In this document: positions 33,584 to 44,950 of the stretch, in pieces
How the letters are laid out: every line of letters starts with the position of its first letter
Numbering within the stretch: position 1 is the stretch's first letter
Assembly (NCBI RefSeq): GCF_030269925.1
Contig: NC_085133.1
Span: 8,886,001 to 8,950,000 of the forward strand
DNA from: Bombyx mori
Lineage: Eukaryota > Arthropoda > Insecta > Lepidoptera > Bombycidae
Reading direction: 5' to 3'
DNA: 64,000 bases
The notes under the pieces: generated by a model
The model's database searches: none
The model's input: the letters and a program-made list of their open reading frames with translations, nothing else
Told to the model about the DNA's origin: nothing
Translations under genes and position numbers: made by a program

Positions 33584-33789
33584 ACCAGTTCGTACAAATT
33601 TCAAACTCTATGTGAACCAAAACATGATCTCTGATATTTTTAGTTGTAAGCTCTCCCCACCTTTATACAAATGTGATATTAATTTAGGAATTATTTATGT
33701 ATAAAATAAACTGTTAAATATACAATAAATCGTGTTTAATTTTTCCAACCTAAGAGCCAAAATCTTTGCCGGCGGCAACGACGGCTTTG

Positions 33790-34500
33790 TGTTGCCCCGT
33801 CGTCTGGGTCGTTTCGTTTAGCTTATTATGAAGGGTGCATTTATCTTTTTTTATGCTTTGATGGGCGAACTAGCTCATGACTCTTCCTGCGTCAAGTGTT
33901 TATCGGAGCCCATAGACGTCACGACATCAGCGTCGCCAACTACCTTGAAACATGAGTGAGGTTTAAGTCTCAATTACAGTGTCACGGCACTCCCACCAAT
34001 CAAACCTGAACGCATTCGTAGCAAAAATGGTCAAGGTGCTTTTAGTTGATGCTAAAGGCTCTCAAAATAGACTGGTACTGGTACCTACCACTGGCCTCTA
34101 CAGCGGTAGGGTGGTGTTGGGTATCGTCAGTAATTTGGGATTACTTGTGAGTAATACTAGAGAGTACTTTAGTAGCGAGTGATCCACAACTTTTCCTGCC
34201 AATTGATAAATTTTAATGTTTACATTATAATAAAAAGGCCATCCATTTGATGAACAATCTTTATTCAAATAATGTTTTTCTTCCTCCGTGCGTCTTCCCA
34301 TTGGAGCTAGCCCACCATCGCCAATCAGCTCTGTCACTACAGTAAACTATATAGTAAATACATAGGTACTTACGTGCGGGCTTAGAGAGAGAGAGAGAGA
34401 GAATACATTTTATTGCACACCAAAACACAATTTACATTCAAATAACAGTCAAAAAGCAGATACCTTTGTACAATAGACGGTCTTATCGCTAAAAACGATT
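33790..34500. repeat. Segmental duplicate downstream of hsp70 copy 2
   Basis: This block (tttcgtttagcttattatga ... tcttatcgctaaaa) recurs at 41865-42545 downstream of copy 3 with small indels. It includes a very old Bm1-like relic (about 33855-34180) and a (GA)n tract at ~34385. Confidence 0.85.
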
Positions 34501-34504
34501 TGAA

Positions 34505-35207
34505 GTCGTCGTGGCCTAGCGGATAAGACGTCCGGTGCATTCGTGTTGAGCGAAGCACCAATGTTCGAATCTCAGGCGGGTACCAATTTTTCTAATGAAA
34601 TACGTACTCAACAAATGTTCACGATTGACTTCCACGGTGAAGGAATAACCGTGTAATAAAAATTAAACCCGCAAAATTATAATTTACGTAATTACTAGTG
34701 GTAGGACCTCTTGCGGGTCCGCACGGGTAGGTACCACCGCCCTGCCTATTTCTGCCGTGAAGCAGTAATGCGTTTCGGTTTGAAAGGTGGGGCAGCCGTT
34801 ATAACTATACTAAGAACTTTTTTTTTTTTGTGCTCTGGAGGAAATCGCCGGACTTCCGCCCTTTTCTGGGGATACTGGGCGGGGTATGTCAGAGTCGAAC
34901 TGACTAAAACCTCCTGTCGCTCAACAACCAACGTCCAAACCTCGCATGAGACAGAACTCATGACAAGGCAAAGGCGGGAAAGTGAAGCGTTTAGTGCGGA
35001 GCACATCTCTCCCATCACCCTTCCCCTCGGGACGCCGGACTGGCGGTCGTCGGCGCCACGACCACCAGCCCTCTCGGTCGATACTGAGACCTTAGAACTT
35101 ATATCTCAAGATGGGTGGCGCATTTACGTTGTGGATGTATATGGGCTCCAGTAACCACTTGACACCAGGTGAGCTGTGAGCTCGTCCACCCATCTAAAAA
35201 AAAAAAA
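34505..35207 (+). mobile_element. Bm1 SINE, full length, split by another retroelement
   Basis: Begins with the tRNA-like gtcgtcgtggcctagcggat (A box) and gttcgaatct (B box). It is interrupted after atactaagaac at 34817, resumes at 35081 with atactgagac, and ends in an A tail at ~35207. Confidence 0.88.
34818..35080 (-). mobile_element. Second copy of the ~250-bp SINE-like element, nested in Bm1
   Basis: Poly-T at 34818, then gaaatcgccgga and a GC-rich body homologous along its length to 19194-19463. An 11-bp imperfect target duplication (atactaagaac / atactgagacc) from the host Bm1 flanks it. Confidence 0.75.
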
Positions 35208-35641
35208 GACATCCTTCGAAAATTAAACTAAATAACTAGCATGATCTCAATTTTTCAAATATTTATGATTTTTTTTTGTACAAATATTGTCTGCAGTAAA
35301 AAAAAAATTGAGATTTTTTTTAAAGTAGGTATGATCAGGTGGGCCTAATGCAATCCTGATAGTACTTTGTTTAACTCAATGCATAGTACATACTCATTGC
35401 GTATTCCTAAGTACATATTAGATGCTTATTTATTTACAATTTAAACTCATTTCATAACGTGCTGGTGATTAACTAAATAAAACACTCGTGTTATTTTGTT
35501 TTGTTTTTTAAAGGATGGTCACAATAAAGCTAACATTAATTAATGCATTAAATTTTATAATAAAATAAAACTAAATGCCACTTAAACTAAGTTTTAGTGT
35601 TGATATTATTATTATTATTATAGCTTGATACGCAATACTTT

Positions 35642-36486
35642 GATTGATTTTTTTAAGGGATTTTATGACCTGGTCACTGAGACCTTTAAGTCATGTCTTA
35701 TTTTAATTTATATTCATATTTGTATGAAAAATGATATTATGGAGTGAAATGACATGAAGATGATTAATTTGAGACATTAATCAACTGGGATGAAATTAAA
35801 TGAAATGAAATGGGATGAAATATAATCTCAGTAAAATGGTGGTCATTTACTAAGATTTTTTCAGTGGACTTTTTGGAGGATCCCGAGAAGTTACGTCCAG
35901 CGGCTTTGTTTCATTTTCCCACATTTGTGCACTTTCACAGATATTAAACAGTTAATAATCCACCCATATTAGCCATTCTAAATAGAAAAAATAAAACAAA
36001 TCACCCAACTTCACTCCTCGCGTTCCCGCCAAAAAGTCTCATGAGATTGATTTTTTTTTTTTTTTAGAGATTTTATGACCTGGTAACTAAGACCTTTAAG
36101 TCATGTCTTATTTTACTTTATATTCTTAATTTTATGAAAAATGATAATATGGAGTGAAATGAAATGAAGATGATTAATTTGAGACATTAATCAACTGGGA
36201 TGAAATTTAATGAAATGAAATGATATGGGATGAAATATAATCGCAGTAAAATGGTGGTTATTTACTGAGATTTTTTCAGTGGACTTTTTGGAGGAACCCG
36301 CGAAGTTACGTCCAGCAGCTTTGTTTAATTTTCCCACATTTGTGCACTTTCACAGATATTAAACGGTTAATAAACCACCATTATTACACATTTACACCTG
36401 AAGAAACACTAAATAGACAAAATAAAACAAATCACACAACTTCACTCCTCGCGTTCCCGCCAAAAAGTCTCATGAGATTGAAAAAG
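35642..36486. repeat. Two tandem copies of a ~420-bp repeat
   Basis: Copy one (35642-36053) and copy two (36054-36486) run in parallel from a T-rich start and gattttatgacctggt, through ggatgaaatataatc and gttcccgccaaaaagtctca, to gagattga. Both are T-rich at the start and flanked by gattga-like sequence, as after successive insertions or a tandem duplication. The block is absent from the corresponding place upstream of hsp70 copy 4. Confidence 0.8.
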
Positions 36487-36489
36487 ATT

Positions 36490-37447
36490 AAGGCCACAGA
36501 CTATCAAGATTTAGCTAGCGGATAAAGTTTTAATCAGGTTTAGATATTGAAATTAATTATAATTTTTAATAGCATTTTTCATTCGATGTATAGGTACTCA
36601 GTATGCTAAACATTTCCATTAGTCACAAATCACACGAACAAAACAGCAACAGACTCATAAAGACGCGACACTCATGAAATTGATGAAATACTAAAGTGGT
36701 AGAATACAACATGTGTGTGTGTTTGTTGAGTAGTTGAACAGCTGTACTGTGCAAAGAACTGATAACTGATAGAGCATACCGAGATAAAACCAAAATTTTC
36801 CGGAAAAGCAATTTTTTTAGGAAATTATATTTTTTTATTGAAATAGTGTTATTATTATTTTATTACTAAAGGTACATTAATCAAATTAAAAATAACCGAA
36901 AAGGTCTTTATTTGATTGGTTGGTTTTGAACGGCCGATCAGCATTAGAACTCCCTGGTTATAAGTAGTTACATTATTTTATGGATATTTTGCCGGCAATA
37001 TTTAAAGATTTGTCTGGATACCATTATCCTGTTTGGAGATTGCCTGCCTGCAAAAAACATTTGAAAACATTCTATTACGTATTTACAATTCGGAGAAATC
37101 CCGGTTATTTTTGTATACGGCCACTCTTTCTTATTGATTCCATAGCTATATATATCTATCTCTTTCTTTGAATACTGTCTCGCTATTGGTCACGTAGCAC
37201 TGACCTTCTAGAGCATTCGTTGAAAACGGTATCATGATTGGTCGGAACGTGCAAGTTCGAGAACATTCTCGCTGAATCTCGAATGGAATTCACTGAGTAT
37301 AAAACCAGTGGAGTGCCGGCGGGAAATCAGAATAATTTGAAACACGAGACGAAGCAGACAAAGTGAGTTCAGTGCGAACTGAAAAGTTTTTCGACGAGTT
37401 ATATATTGTTTATTGTGAAGAAGTATCTACAGTGATTAATATTCAAA
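36490..37447. repeat. Upstream block shared by hsp70 copies 3 and 4
   Basis: From aaggccacagactatc through the promoter to the ATG, this ~950 bp aligns with 45050-45997 with small indels. A further matching piece lies at 35476-35640 and 44670-45015. The homology shows that copies 3 and 4 arose from one duplicated unit. Confidence 0.85.
37206..37304 (+). promoter_or_regulatory. hsp70 copy 3 promoter (two heat-shock elements and TATA)
   Basis: TTCtaGAGcaTTCgttGAA is at 37206 (one unit GAG instead of GAA). TTCgaGAAcaTTC is at 37256 and TATAAAA at 37298. Spacing is identical to copy 2. Confidence 0.88.
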
Positions 37448-39430
37448 ATGCCAGCTATCGGAATCGATTTGGGAACGACATACTCATGTGTTGGAGTATG
37501 GCAGCACGGGAACGTGGAGATCATCGCGAACGACCAGGGCAACCGTACCACACCATCGTACGTCGCGTTCACGGACACGGAGCGTCTCATCGGCGACGCA
37601 GCCAAGAACCAGGTCGCCTTGAACCCTAACAACACCGTGTTCGACGCGAAGAGGCTGATCGGGAGGAAATTCGATGACCCCAAGATTCAGCAGGACATGA
37701 AGCACTGGCCCTTCAAAGTGATCAACGACTGCGGCAAACCGAAAATACAGATCGAGTTCAAAGGTGAGACGAAACGATTTGCGCCAGAAGAAATTAGCAG
37801 CATGGTGCTGACAAAAATGAAGGAGACGGCGGAAGCGTATCTGGGAAGCACAGTGCGGGATGCGGTAGTCACAGTTCCGGCATACTTCAACGACTCCCAG
37901 CGTCAGGCCACCAAGGACGCCGGAGCCATCGCCGGCCTGAACGTACTCCGCATCATCAACGAGCCCACAGCCGCCGCGCTCGCGTACGGCCTCGACAAGA
38001 ACCTCAAGGGCGAGAGAAATGTTCTTATCTTCGATCTGGGTGGAGGAACCTTCGACGTGTCCGTCCTGACCATCGACGAGGGATCGTTGTTCGAAGTGAA
38101 GTCCACAGCCGGCGACACGCACCTGGGAGGCGAGGACTTCGATAACCGACTAGTCAACCATCTTGCGGAAGAGTTCAAGCGCAAGTACAAGAAGGATCTG
38201 CGCCTGAACTCTCGCGCACTCCGACGCCTCCGCACGGCTGCTGAGCGCGCCAAGAGGACACTCTCATCCAGCACCGAAGCCACCATTGAGATTGACGCTC
38301 TGTATGAGGGCATCGACTTCTACACGCGAGTCTCCCGCGCCCGCTTCGAGGAACTGAACGCGGACCTGTTCAGGGGAACTCTGGAACCCGTCGAGAAGGC
38401 ACTCAAGGATGCTAAACTCGACAAGAGTCAGATCCACGACGTGGTCCTCGTCGGAGGCTCCACCCGCATTCCGAAAGTACAGACTATGCTTCAAAACTTC
38501 TTCTGTGGAAAGAAACTGAACCTATCCATAAATCCGGACGAAGCCGTAGCCTACGGTGCAGCAGTCCAGGCGGCCATCCTGAGCGGCGAGACCGACTCCA
38601 AGATACAGGACGTCTTGTTGGTCGACGTGGCTCCTCTGTCTCTCGGTATTGAGACAGCTGGCGGCGTGATGACGAAGATCATCGAACGAAACTCGAAGAT
38701 TCCGTGCAAACAGTCTCAGACATTCACGACGTACTCAGACAACCAGCCGGCCGTCACCATCCAGGTGTACGAGGGAGAGAGAGCGATGACAAAGGACAAC
38801 AACCTTCTGGGCACGTTCGACCTGACAGGGATCCCGCCCGCGCCGCGAGGAGTGCCCAAGATCGACGTGACGTTCGACATGGACGCTAACGGCATCCTGA
38901 ACGTGTCGGCCAAGGAGAACAGCACCGGCCGCAGCAAGAACATCGTGATCAAGAACGACAAGGGTCGTCTCTCGCAAGCGGAGATCGATCGCATGCTGTC
39001 CGAGGCAGAGCGGTACAAGGAGGAAGACGAGAAGCAGAGACAGCGCGTGGCCGCTCGGAACCAGCTCGAATCGTATTTGTTCAGCGTGAAGCAGGCGCTC
39101 GACGAGGCCGGCGACAAACTTAGCGACGCGGACAAGAGCACGGCGCGCGACGCGTGTGACGAGGCGCTGCGGTGGCTGGACAACAACACTCTCGCTGACC
39201 AGGATGAGTACGAGCACAAGCTGAAGGATGTGCAGCGAGTGTGTTCGCCGGTCATGAGCAAGATGCACGGTGCGGCGCCCGGCGGCATGCCAGGAGGAAT
39301 GCCAGGAGGAATGCCGGGTGGCATGCCAGGTGGTATGCCGGGCGGTATGCCTGGATACATGCCTGGTGGAATGCCGGGTGGATACCAAATGCCACGAAAT
39401 GATGGACCCACTGTCGAAGAAGTTGATTGA
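37448..39430 (+). CDS. Hsp70: Cytosolic inducible Hsp70, copy 3 (660 aa)
   Basis: Intronless Hsp70 with the same signatures, linker and EEVD end as its neighbours, and Val206 and Pro601. The tail has eight tetrads (seven GGMP and one GYMP), then [17 protein letters not shown]. The 5' UTR (gttttt...attgtttattgtgaagaagt) and the 3' UTR are almost identical to copy 2. The upstream ~1 kb matches copy 4, so this gene is a bridge between the two. AATAAA is at 39552. A LINE has inserted 200 bp after the stop codon. Confidence 0.98.
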   Translation: MPAIGIDLGTTYSCVGVWQHGNVEIIANDQGNRTTPSYVAFTDTERLIGDAAKNQVALNPNNTVFDAKRLIGRKFDDPKIQQDMKHWPFKVINDCGKPKIQIEFKGETKRFAPEEISSMVLTKMKETAEAYLGSTVRDAVVTVPAYFNDSQRQATKDAGAIAGLNVLRIINEPTAAALAYGLDKNLKGERNVLIFDLGGGTFDVSVLTIDEGSLFEVKSTAGDTHLGGEDFDNRLVNHLAEEFKRKYKKDLRLNSRALRRLRTAAERAKRTLSSSTEATIEIDALYEGIDFYTRVSRARFEELNADLFRGTLEPVEKALKDAKLDKSQIHDVVLVGGSTRIPKVQTMLQNFFCGKKLNLSINPDEAVAYGAAVQAAILSGETDSKIQDVLLVDVAPLSLGIETAGGVMTKIIERNSKIPCKQSQTFTTYSDNQPAVTIQVYEGERAMTKDNNLLGTFDLTGIPPAPRGVPKIDVTFDMDANGILNVSAKENSTGRSKNIVIKNDKGRLSQAEIDRMLSEAERYKEEDEKQRQRVAARNQLESYLFSVKQALDEAGDKLSDADKSTARDACDEALRWLDNNTLADQDEYEHKLKDVQRVCSPVMSKMHGAAPGGMPGGMPGGMPGGMPGGMPGGMPGYMPGGMPGGYQMPRNDGPTVEEVD

Positions 39431-39637
39431 ACCAGTTCCTACAAATTTCAAACTCTATGTGAACCAAAAAATGATCTCCGATATTTTTAGTTGTAAGCTC
39501 TCCCCACCTTTATACAAATGTGATATTAATTTAGGAATTATTTATGTATGAAATAAACTGCTAATTAAACAATATATCGTGTTTAATTTTTTTTTGTTCT
39601 ACTATGATTTAATCCCGTCAACCTAAGAGCCAAAATC

Positions 39638-40220
39638 CTACCCGATGATATGCAGGCGAAGTAAAATGTCCCTTAGAAATAAGGTGACACTCTACAAAAC
39701 TTGCATTCGCCCCGTCATGACCTATGCAAGTGTAGTGTTCGCTCACGCGGCCCGCACTCACTTAAAATCATTCCAAATCATTCAATGCCGTTTTTGCAGG
39801 ATAGCGTCGGAGCCCTGTGGTTCGTCAGGAACGTCGACCTCCATGACGAGTCCCGATCCTGCGGAAGGAATGGAAAGCAGTCGACGTCGCCCAAAACACG
39901 TCATTTCGGATCCTCCTGATCCACTAACGGTGCTTCTAGGCACTTCAAGCACCGGTCACCGTTCTCGTCGAACCCGTCGCTTGCGACGAAGGGCACGACG
40001 AGTAAATTAACTCTCAGACACAGCCCACTGAGTTTCTCGCCGGATCTTCTCAGTGGGTCGCGTTTCCGATCCGGTGGTAGATTCTGCGAAGCACGGCTCT
40101 TGCTAGGGTTCGTGTTAGCAACGTCGTAAGGTTTGAGCCCCGTGAGCTCACCTACTAGTTACGGTTACGCTGGAATAGCCTCTCTAGGCTACCAGATTAG
40201 GTAGGAAAAAATAAATAAAT
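39638..40220 (+). mobile_element. 5'-truncated Jockey-type LINE with 9-bp target duplication
   Basis: A plus-strand insertion of 583 bp ends in a short A-rich tail. The duplication gccaaaatc is at 39629-39637 and 40221-40229. The same target sequence sits uninterrupted after hsp70 copy 2 (near 33758), giving an empty site. The relic ORF encodes MICRRSKMSLRNKVTLYKTC and MTYASVVFAHAARTHLKSF, then shifts frame after RFCRIA and has lost the segment present in the 28008-28587 copy. Confidence 0.9.
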
Positions 40221-40534
40221 GCCAAAATCTTATTCTTTTCTGCGGATAGCGCCATCTATTTTATTTGACAGGGAGCTACTCTTGTTGGTTATTGCTGCTA
40301 TTTACACGCTGCTAGGTGGCAGCACGCATCTACTGCGCAACGATTTTAGTAGAGACCGCCATTATCCATCTGTTTTTCTCTACCTATTCGCTGGTAGCCT
40401 AGGAGATTATTAAAACTACGCCTGGACGGGAAGCTGACCTTACGGGCTCAATTTAAGAGAATCTGCTAATACTAGTCCTAAAAAGAGCAGTGCTTCGCCG
40501 AATCTACCACCAGATCGGAATTGCAGCCCACTAA

Positions 40535-41672
40535 TGCCCGGTTCCAAAAAATAACGAATCGTCATTGTATTATAACAACTAATCGTAATCATGCTACCAA
40601 TACGTAGGCGTATATTAGCGTTCCACAACTATTTTACTTGCCGCGTTACCTACGAGCATCCGTCGGCGCGCTGCTTACTAACGAATCCCTCTGCGTTTCG
40701 TTAATGCAAATGATTGTGTCACAAAGATCCTTTAGAAATAAAACTCTTTTCAAAATACATAAGTTTTTATTAGTATTTTTACATAAATATTTTAAAATAA
40801 TATAAATTAATTGTAATTCATCACATATGTAATTTTATTTGAACATTCACAATTTAAAAACAGTTACAGTTAGTTTTAACTGTAAAGTGAACAAAACGCC
40901 ATGAAGAGACAAAGGAAACGCCAGATGTCGGCCGGACCGCGCCAAAATACCAAAAAAATTGTGTTAGCGTCGTACTTTGTTGTTCGTTTATTTCATTACA
41001 AACTGATAAATTGTAATGTAAGGGAGATATTCCATGATTCCTAGAATTAAAATAAACTAGTAAATACTATTTTCATGTAATCACGTGTTAAATAGTTAAC
41101 TACTTCATAAAATACCAATTAACAGCTGGCATTAAAAATACGAACCTGGTTCCTTTTACCTTTAAAAAAGGATAAATTTCACCTAACAGTAATTACACAG
41201 ACTGCTTGTCGAGCCGAAATCTTAGTTGAAACTCCTGATTATCGAGCTCTGAATAATAATTGATTCTTGTTTTATACACTCTATTACTATCATCACTTGA
41301 ATCGTCGCTTGAATTCAGTAACATTAAAACTTCGTTATCACTTTCTGAACTTGACATTTTAAAAGAAAAAACACTAACACAAAAATTCCAAAGCACAACC
41401 GAACAAAATCGGTAGGTTAAAAAATGCTCTACGCGTGGTAGTTTTGACAGCTCACTGACATTTCTAAAATAATATAGGAACACTACAGACAACAGTCTCC
41501 ATACAAAACGCAGTACGAACCGTTATGTTAGCCCTCCCATCCGTTAGTAGCAAGTCATCAGTAATTTTAAAAACGAGTCGTTTTTATAGGAACTATTTTG
41601 TCCTACGATTCGTAGATATTGTAACGGATCGTAATATAAAACGATTCGTTTTTTGGATATTGGAACCGGGCG
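40535..41672 (-). mobile_element. PIF/Harbinger deletion derivative, 1,138 bp
   Basis: The ends are tgcccggttcc and ggaaccgggcg, with further TIR similarity reaching aacgaatcg. Both sides carry the 3-bp duplication TAA (40532-40534 and 41673-41675), the target preference of PIF/Harbinger. Only the first exon-like 54 codons of the transposase remain. Confidence 0.85.
41193..41357 (-). pseudogene. N-terminal fragment of a Harbinger transposase
   Basis: The 54 codons from the ATG at 41357 encode MSSSESDNEVLMLLNSSDDS, a Ser/Asp-rich start, followed by YYSELDNQEFQLRFRLDKQSV. This is the conserved lead-in of HARBI1-like transposases (..ELD..EF..RFRL.K..V) just before the DDE nuclease. The frame stops there and the DDE domain is absent from the rest of the element. 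It could be a dead deletion derivative mobilised in trans. Confidence 0.7.
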
Positions 41673-41864
41673 TAAGAGGATCCGGCGAGAACCCAATGGG
41701 CTATGTGTATGGGTTAGTTGCTTAGGGCGGTGAACGGTGCTTGGAAGTACCGTGAGTGGGATCCGCGCGGGATCCGACAAGACATCTTTCGGGCGACGAC
41801 GGCTTTGTTACAATATTAAAGTTATTAATATCGGTAGGTAATATATAAGAGGTATTGCTGACAT

Positions 41865-42377
41865 TTCGTTTAGCTTATGATGAAGGGTGCATTTATCTTT
41901 TTTTATGCTTTGATGGGCGAACGAGCTCATGACTCTTCCTGCGTCAAGTGTTTATCGGAGCCCGTAGAGGTCACGACATCAGCGTCGCCTTGAAACATGA
42001 GTGAGGTTTAAGGCTCAATAATCAAACCTGAACGCATTCGTAGCAAAAATGATCAAGATGGTTTTACTTGACCCTACAGGCTCCCAAGATACACTGGTAC
42101 TGGTACCTACCACTGGCCTCTACAGCGGTAGGGTTGTGTTGGGTATCGTTAGTAATTTGGGATTACTTGTGAGTAATACTAGAGAGTACTTTAGTAGCGA
42201 GTGATCCACAACTTTTCCTGCTTATCGATAAATTATAATGTGTAAATTATAATAAAAAGGCAATCCATTTTATGAACAATCTTTATCAAATAATGTTTTT
42301 CTTCCTCCGTGCCTCTTCCCATTGGAGTTAGCCCGCCATGGCCATGGAACTCTGTCACTACAGTACACATGCGGATT

Positions 42378-42426
<49 letters not shown>

Positions 42427-42545
42427 CACTTTATTGCACACCAAAACACAATTTACATTCAAAGAACCATCGATATATTACCACCAGTGGTACCAGTCAA
42501 AAAGCAGATACATTTGTACAACTGGCGGTCTTATCGCTAAAAGCG
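41865..42545. repeat. Segmental duplicate downstream of hsp70 copy 3
   Basis: The counterpart of 33790-34500. The (GA)n tract here (42379-42422) is about twice as long as in the other copy. Confidence 0.85.
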
Positions 42546-42974
42546 ATCTCCTCCAGACAACCGTTTAATTTACAGAAATTCTGGAAAATATAAAAATATA
42601 GCAGGTATGTTGCGGTGTACTATATATATAGAGAATCTTAGAATAATAACACAAATACATTATTATAGAAAATATATATGTATAAACAATAAACATATCA
42701 AATCAAATCAAATAAAAAAAAAATTATTCAACATAAATGAAAGTACATACTTGTTGAACGTCAAAAGAACTACCGCCAATTCACAAGAACTAGCCTCCGT
42801 CCTGAGAAGAATTGGCAAGAAACTCAGCGGGCATGTCTTTTTTTTTAATAAGAAATTATTATTTATTAATTTTTTAATATTAGATTTTTTTTTTTAAATA
42901 TGTATGAATTTTTTACAATGAGTATTATATATATACCGTTTACATTTACCGGATTTACCGGATGTTACTTGAAT

Positions 42975-43157
42975 TTATTTTTTATTTTTTATTGTTTAGG
43001 TGGGTGGACTAGCTCACAGGCCACCTGATGTTAAGTGGTTATCGGAGTCTATAGACATCTACAACGTAATCCATCCACCTTGAGATTGGAATTCTAAGAT
43101 CTCAGTATAATTGCAACGGCTGCCCCGCCCTTCAAACCGAAATGCATTACTGCTTAA
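42975..43157 (-). mobile_element. Bm1 SINE 3' half
   Basis: Runs from the T-rich tail and aggtgggtggactagctcac to ccgaaatgcattactgctt, then breaks off. Confidence 0.75.
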
Positions 43158-43169
43158 ACTACCTATTAC

Positions 43170-43425
43170 ACCATCACCATCCCCGCCCCGCGGAGCCCCA
43201 TGGTTATGAAGATATCCACGGTTAATGTTTTGAGTTTAGAATAGCACTATTTAGTAAAGATAGAATTAAAATTTCGTTTATGGTCCATCCATTTTTGAGT
43301 TGAGGAGGGACAGGTGTAAGGACTTACCCCCTGCACCATCACGAGCCCGCAAAACCCCATGGTTATGAAGATATCCATGGTTAATTTTGTAGATTAAAAT
43401 AGAATTATTTAGTCAATTTTAGTCT
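43170..43425 (+). repeat. Two diverged direct repeats around ccccatggttatgaagatat
   Basis: A ~90-bp unit with ccatcac, gcccc, ccatggttatgaagatatcc and ggttaat occurs at ~43170-43260 and again at ~43337-43425. Nature unknown. Confidence 0.6.
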
Positions 43426-43754
43426 AACTCGAAAGGAGCTTCCCTGTCTGCAAACAGTTTGAATCCGCCTTATCTCCGGCGCTGCGGGAAGAGCAGCCCT
43501 TCCGCCTTTGCGTGTTGAAGCACGGTCACTTATGCTCTGCTCCGTAGTATCGGTTTGATGTTCGCCTCTGGCGACCAGCCTCAGCCGCTCCGCCTCGCGC
43601 AATTCCTGTGCTTCGTCACAGCGGGTGAGGACTGCTCTCCCTCCGCGCCTCCATTTTTTTAAACACTCTAGGGGTAGAGCAGACACAAGCATGTGGTAAG
43701 CGGGGTGCTCTGATTCGGTTTTTTATATTTTTCGGATATTCATGCAATTTTGTT

Positions 43755-43789
43755 ACTAAAACACGACCAATTTTTTGTCGTGTTTTAGT
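43755..43789. repeat. Perfect 13-bp stem hairpin
   Basis: actaaaacacgac and gtcgtgttttagt are exact reverse complements around a 9-nt loop. No role is evident. Confidence 0.7.
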
Positions 43790-44358
43790 TATTACTGTTA
43801 AACATATTATTATTATAACATATATATGTTAAACATATTATTGTTAAATTTAATCTAATTTTAAAGATATTTTATTACAATTAAGAAAGATGCTATAAAA
43901 AATTTGCGACATTTCACGTTCCGTTTCCCAGTGTAACCAAAAATTGTATTATTTTTTGTGTAAAAAAGTTAATAAAATTGCATACTCAGCAACGACTACT
44001 GTGCACACTGATTACACCAAATTTAATATGTGAATACATTGTGAATATATCAAAATAATAAAATATATTTAGGTAAAAAATATGACAAAGTTTAATAAAA
44101 TACACCTATGCCGTAAATGGAACGTGAAACGTCAGCTTTGACGTCTACCTTGACAATTTTTCCAATTTGTATGCAAACTTTAAACAATTTTACCATGTAA
44201 CCATGTTACCATGTCGTAAACCATGGGTTTCCTCAACTTGAAATTTTGCAAAAACCTTCTATTTATGAGTAGGTACTATCTACGAAAAAAATGTGAAGTT
44301 CCAAATCGACGGACCATAAAGGTTTAGCCTTGATAGTACTTATTTTTTTTCTATTTAA

Positions 44359-44637
44359 CCCTTTGACTGCCATATAGGTCACCGGTGCCCTACGCGGCGC
44401 ACTCAAGTAATGTCGATTTCTGTTACTGAGACGCCGGAATATGTAGTAGAGTCTAAGAAAGACGAATCCGAAGATACTGAGAATGAATCTATTCCTAAGT
44501 GACCTAAAAGACTAAGCCCTACATTAAAAACAAAAGAAGGCAAAGTTAGGCAATCCAGGGGCCTTAGTAATAGAAATCGATATAAGTACTTCAGTGCGCC
44601 GCGTAGGGCACCGGTGACCTACATGGCAGTCAACGTG
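44359..44637 (+). mobile_element. piggyBac-type MITE, copy A (279 bp)
   Basis: Flanked by TTAA at 44355-44358 and 44638-44641. The ~50-bp terminal inverted repeats contain gactgccatataggtcaccg and gtgccctacgcggcgcact, and the element starts CCCTTTG. The interior has an acidic coding relic (VESKKDESEDTENES) like piggyBac transposase N-termini. Confidence 0.9.
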
Positions 44638-44755
44638 TTAAACTCATTTGCCGAAGTGGTGGAGATTACCTAAAACACTCGTTATTTTGTTTTGTTTTTG
44701 AAGGGCTGCCACAATAAAGTTAACATTAATACATGCATTTTTTTTTTAAATAAAA

Positions 44756-44950
44756 CTAGCCGTACTCGTTCGCTTCGCTCTAGATTTAAAATTAACATCC
44801 AACACTCATATAAAAATATTAGCCTATCCATTAAGTACCTACATGTATTTTCTACATGGATACGAAGTGTCAAGTCAATCGGATGCATGGTTCAGTAGTT
44901 ACAACGGAACATCCGTAAAAACCACTGTAGATTTATATATTGGTATAGAT
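44756..44950 (-). mobile_element. Helitron-like non-autonomous element (Lep1-like) near hsp70 copy 4
   Basis: Starts ctagccgtactcgttcgctt and ends atttatatattggtatag. It is missing from the homologous spacer upstream of copy 3 (near 35565), so it inserted after that duplication or was lost there. Confidence 0.65.

Larger units (their letters stand above)
40371..41815 (-). mobile_element. Older LINE 3' end split by a PIF/Harbinger element
   Basis: The left part (ctggtagcctaggaga ... cagcccactaa) and right part (gaggatccggcgagaaccca ... gggcgacgacggctttgtt) join to the usual LINE 3' sequence when the 1.14-kb Harbinger element and one TAA are removed. Confidence 0.75.

Noticed and set aside
32816..33604. 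260-codon antisense ORFs over the hsp70 3' halves, repeated in each copy
   Set aside because: They mirror GC-rich sense codons and the GGMP minisatellite; present in all copies only because the sense strand is conserved.
43405..43692. 95-codon GC-rich minus-strand ORF
   Set aside because: Composition stands out from the neighbours, but I recognise no domain and it could be retroelement debris or chance; not annotated as a gene.
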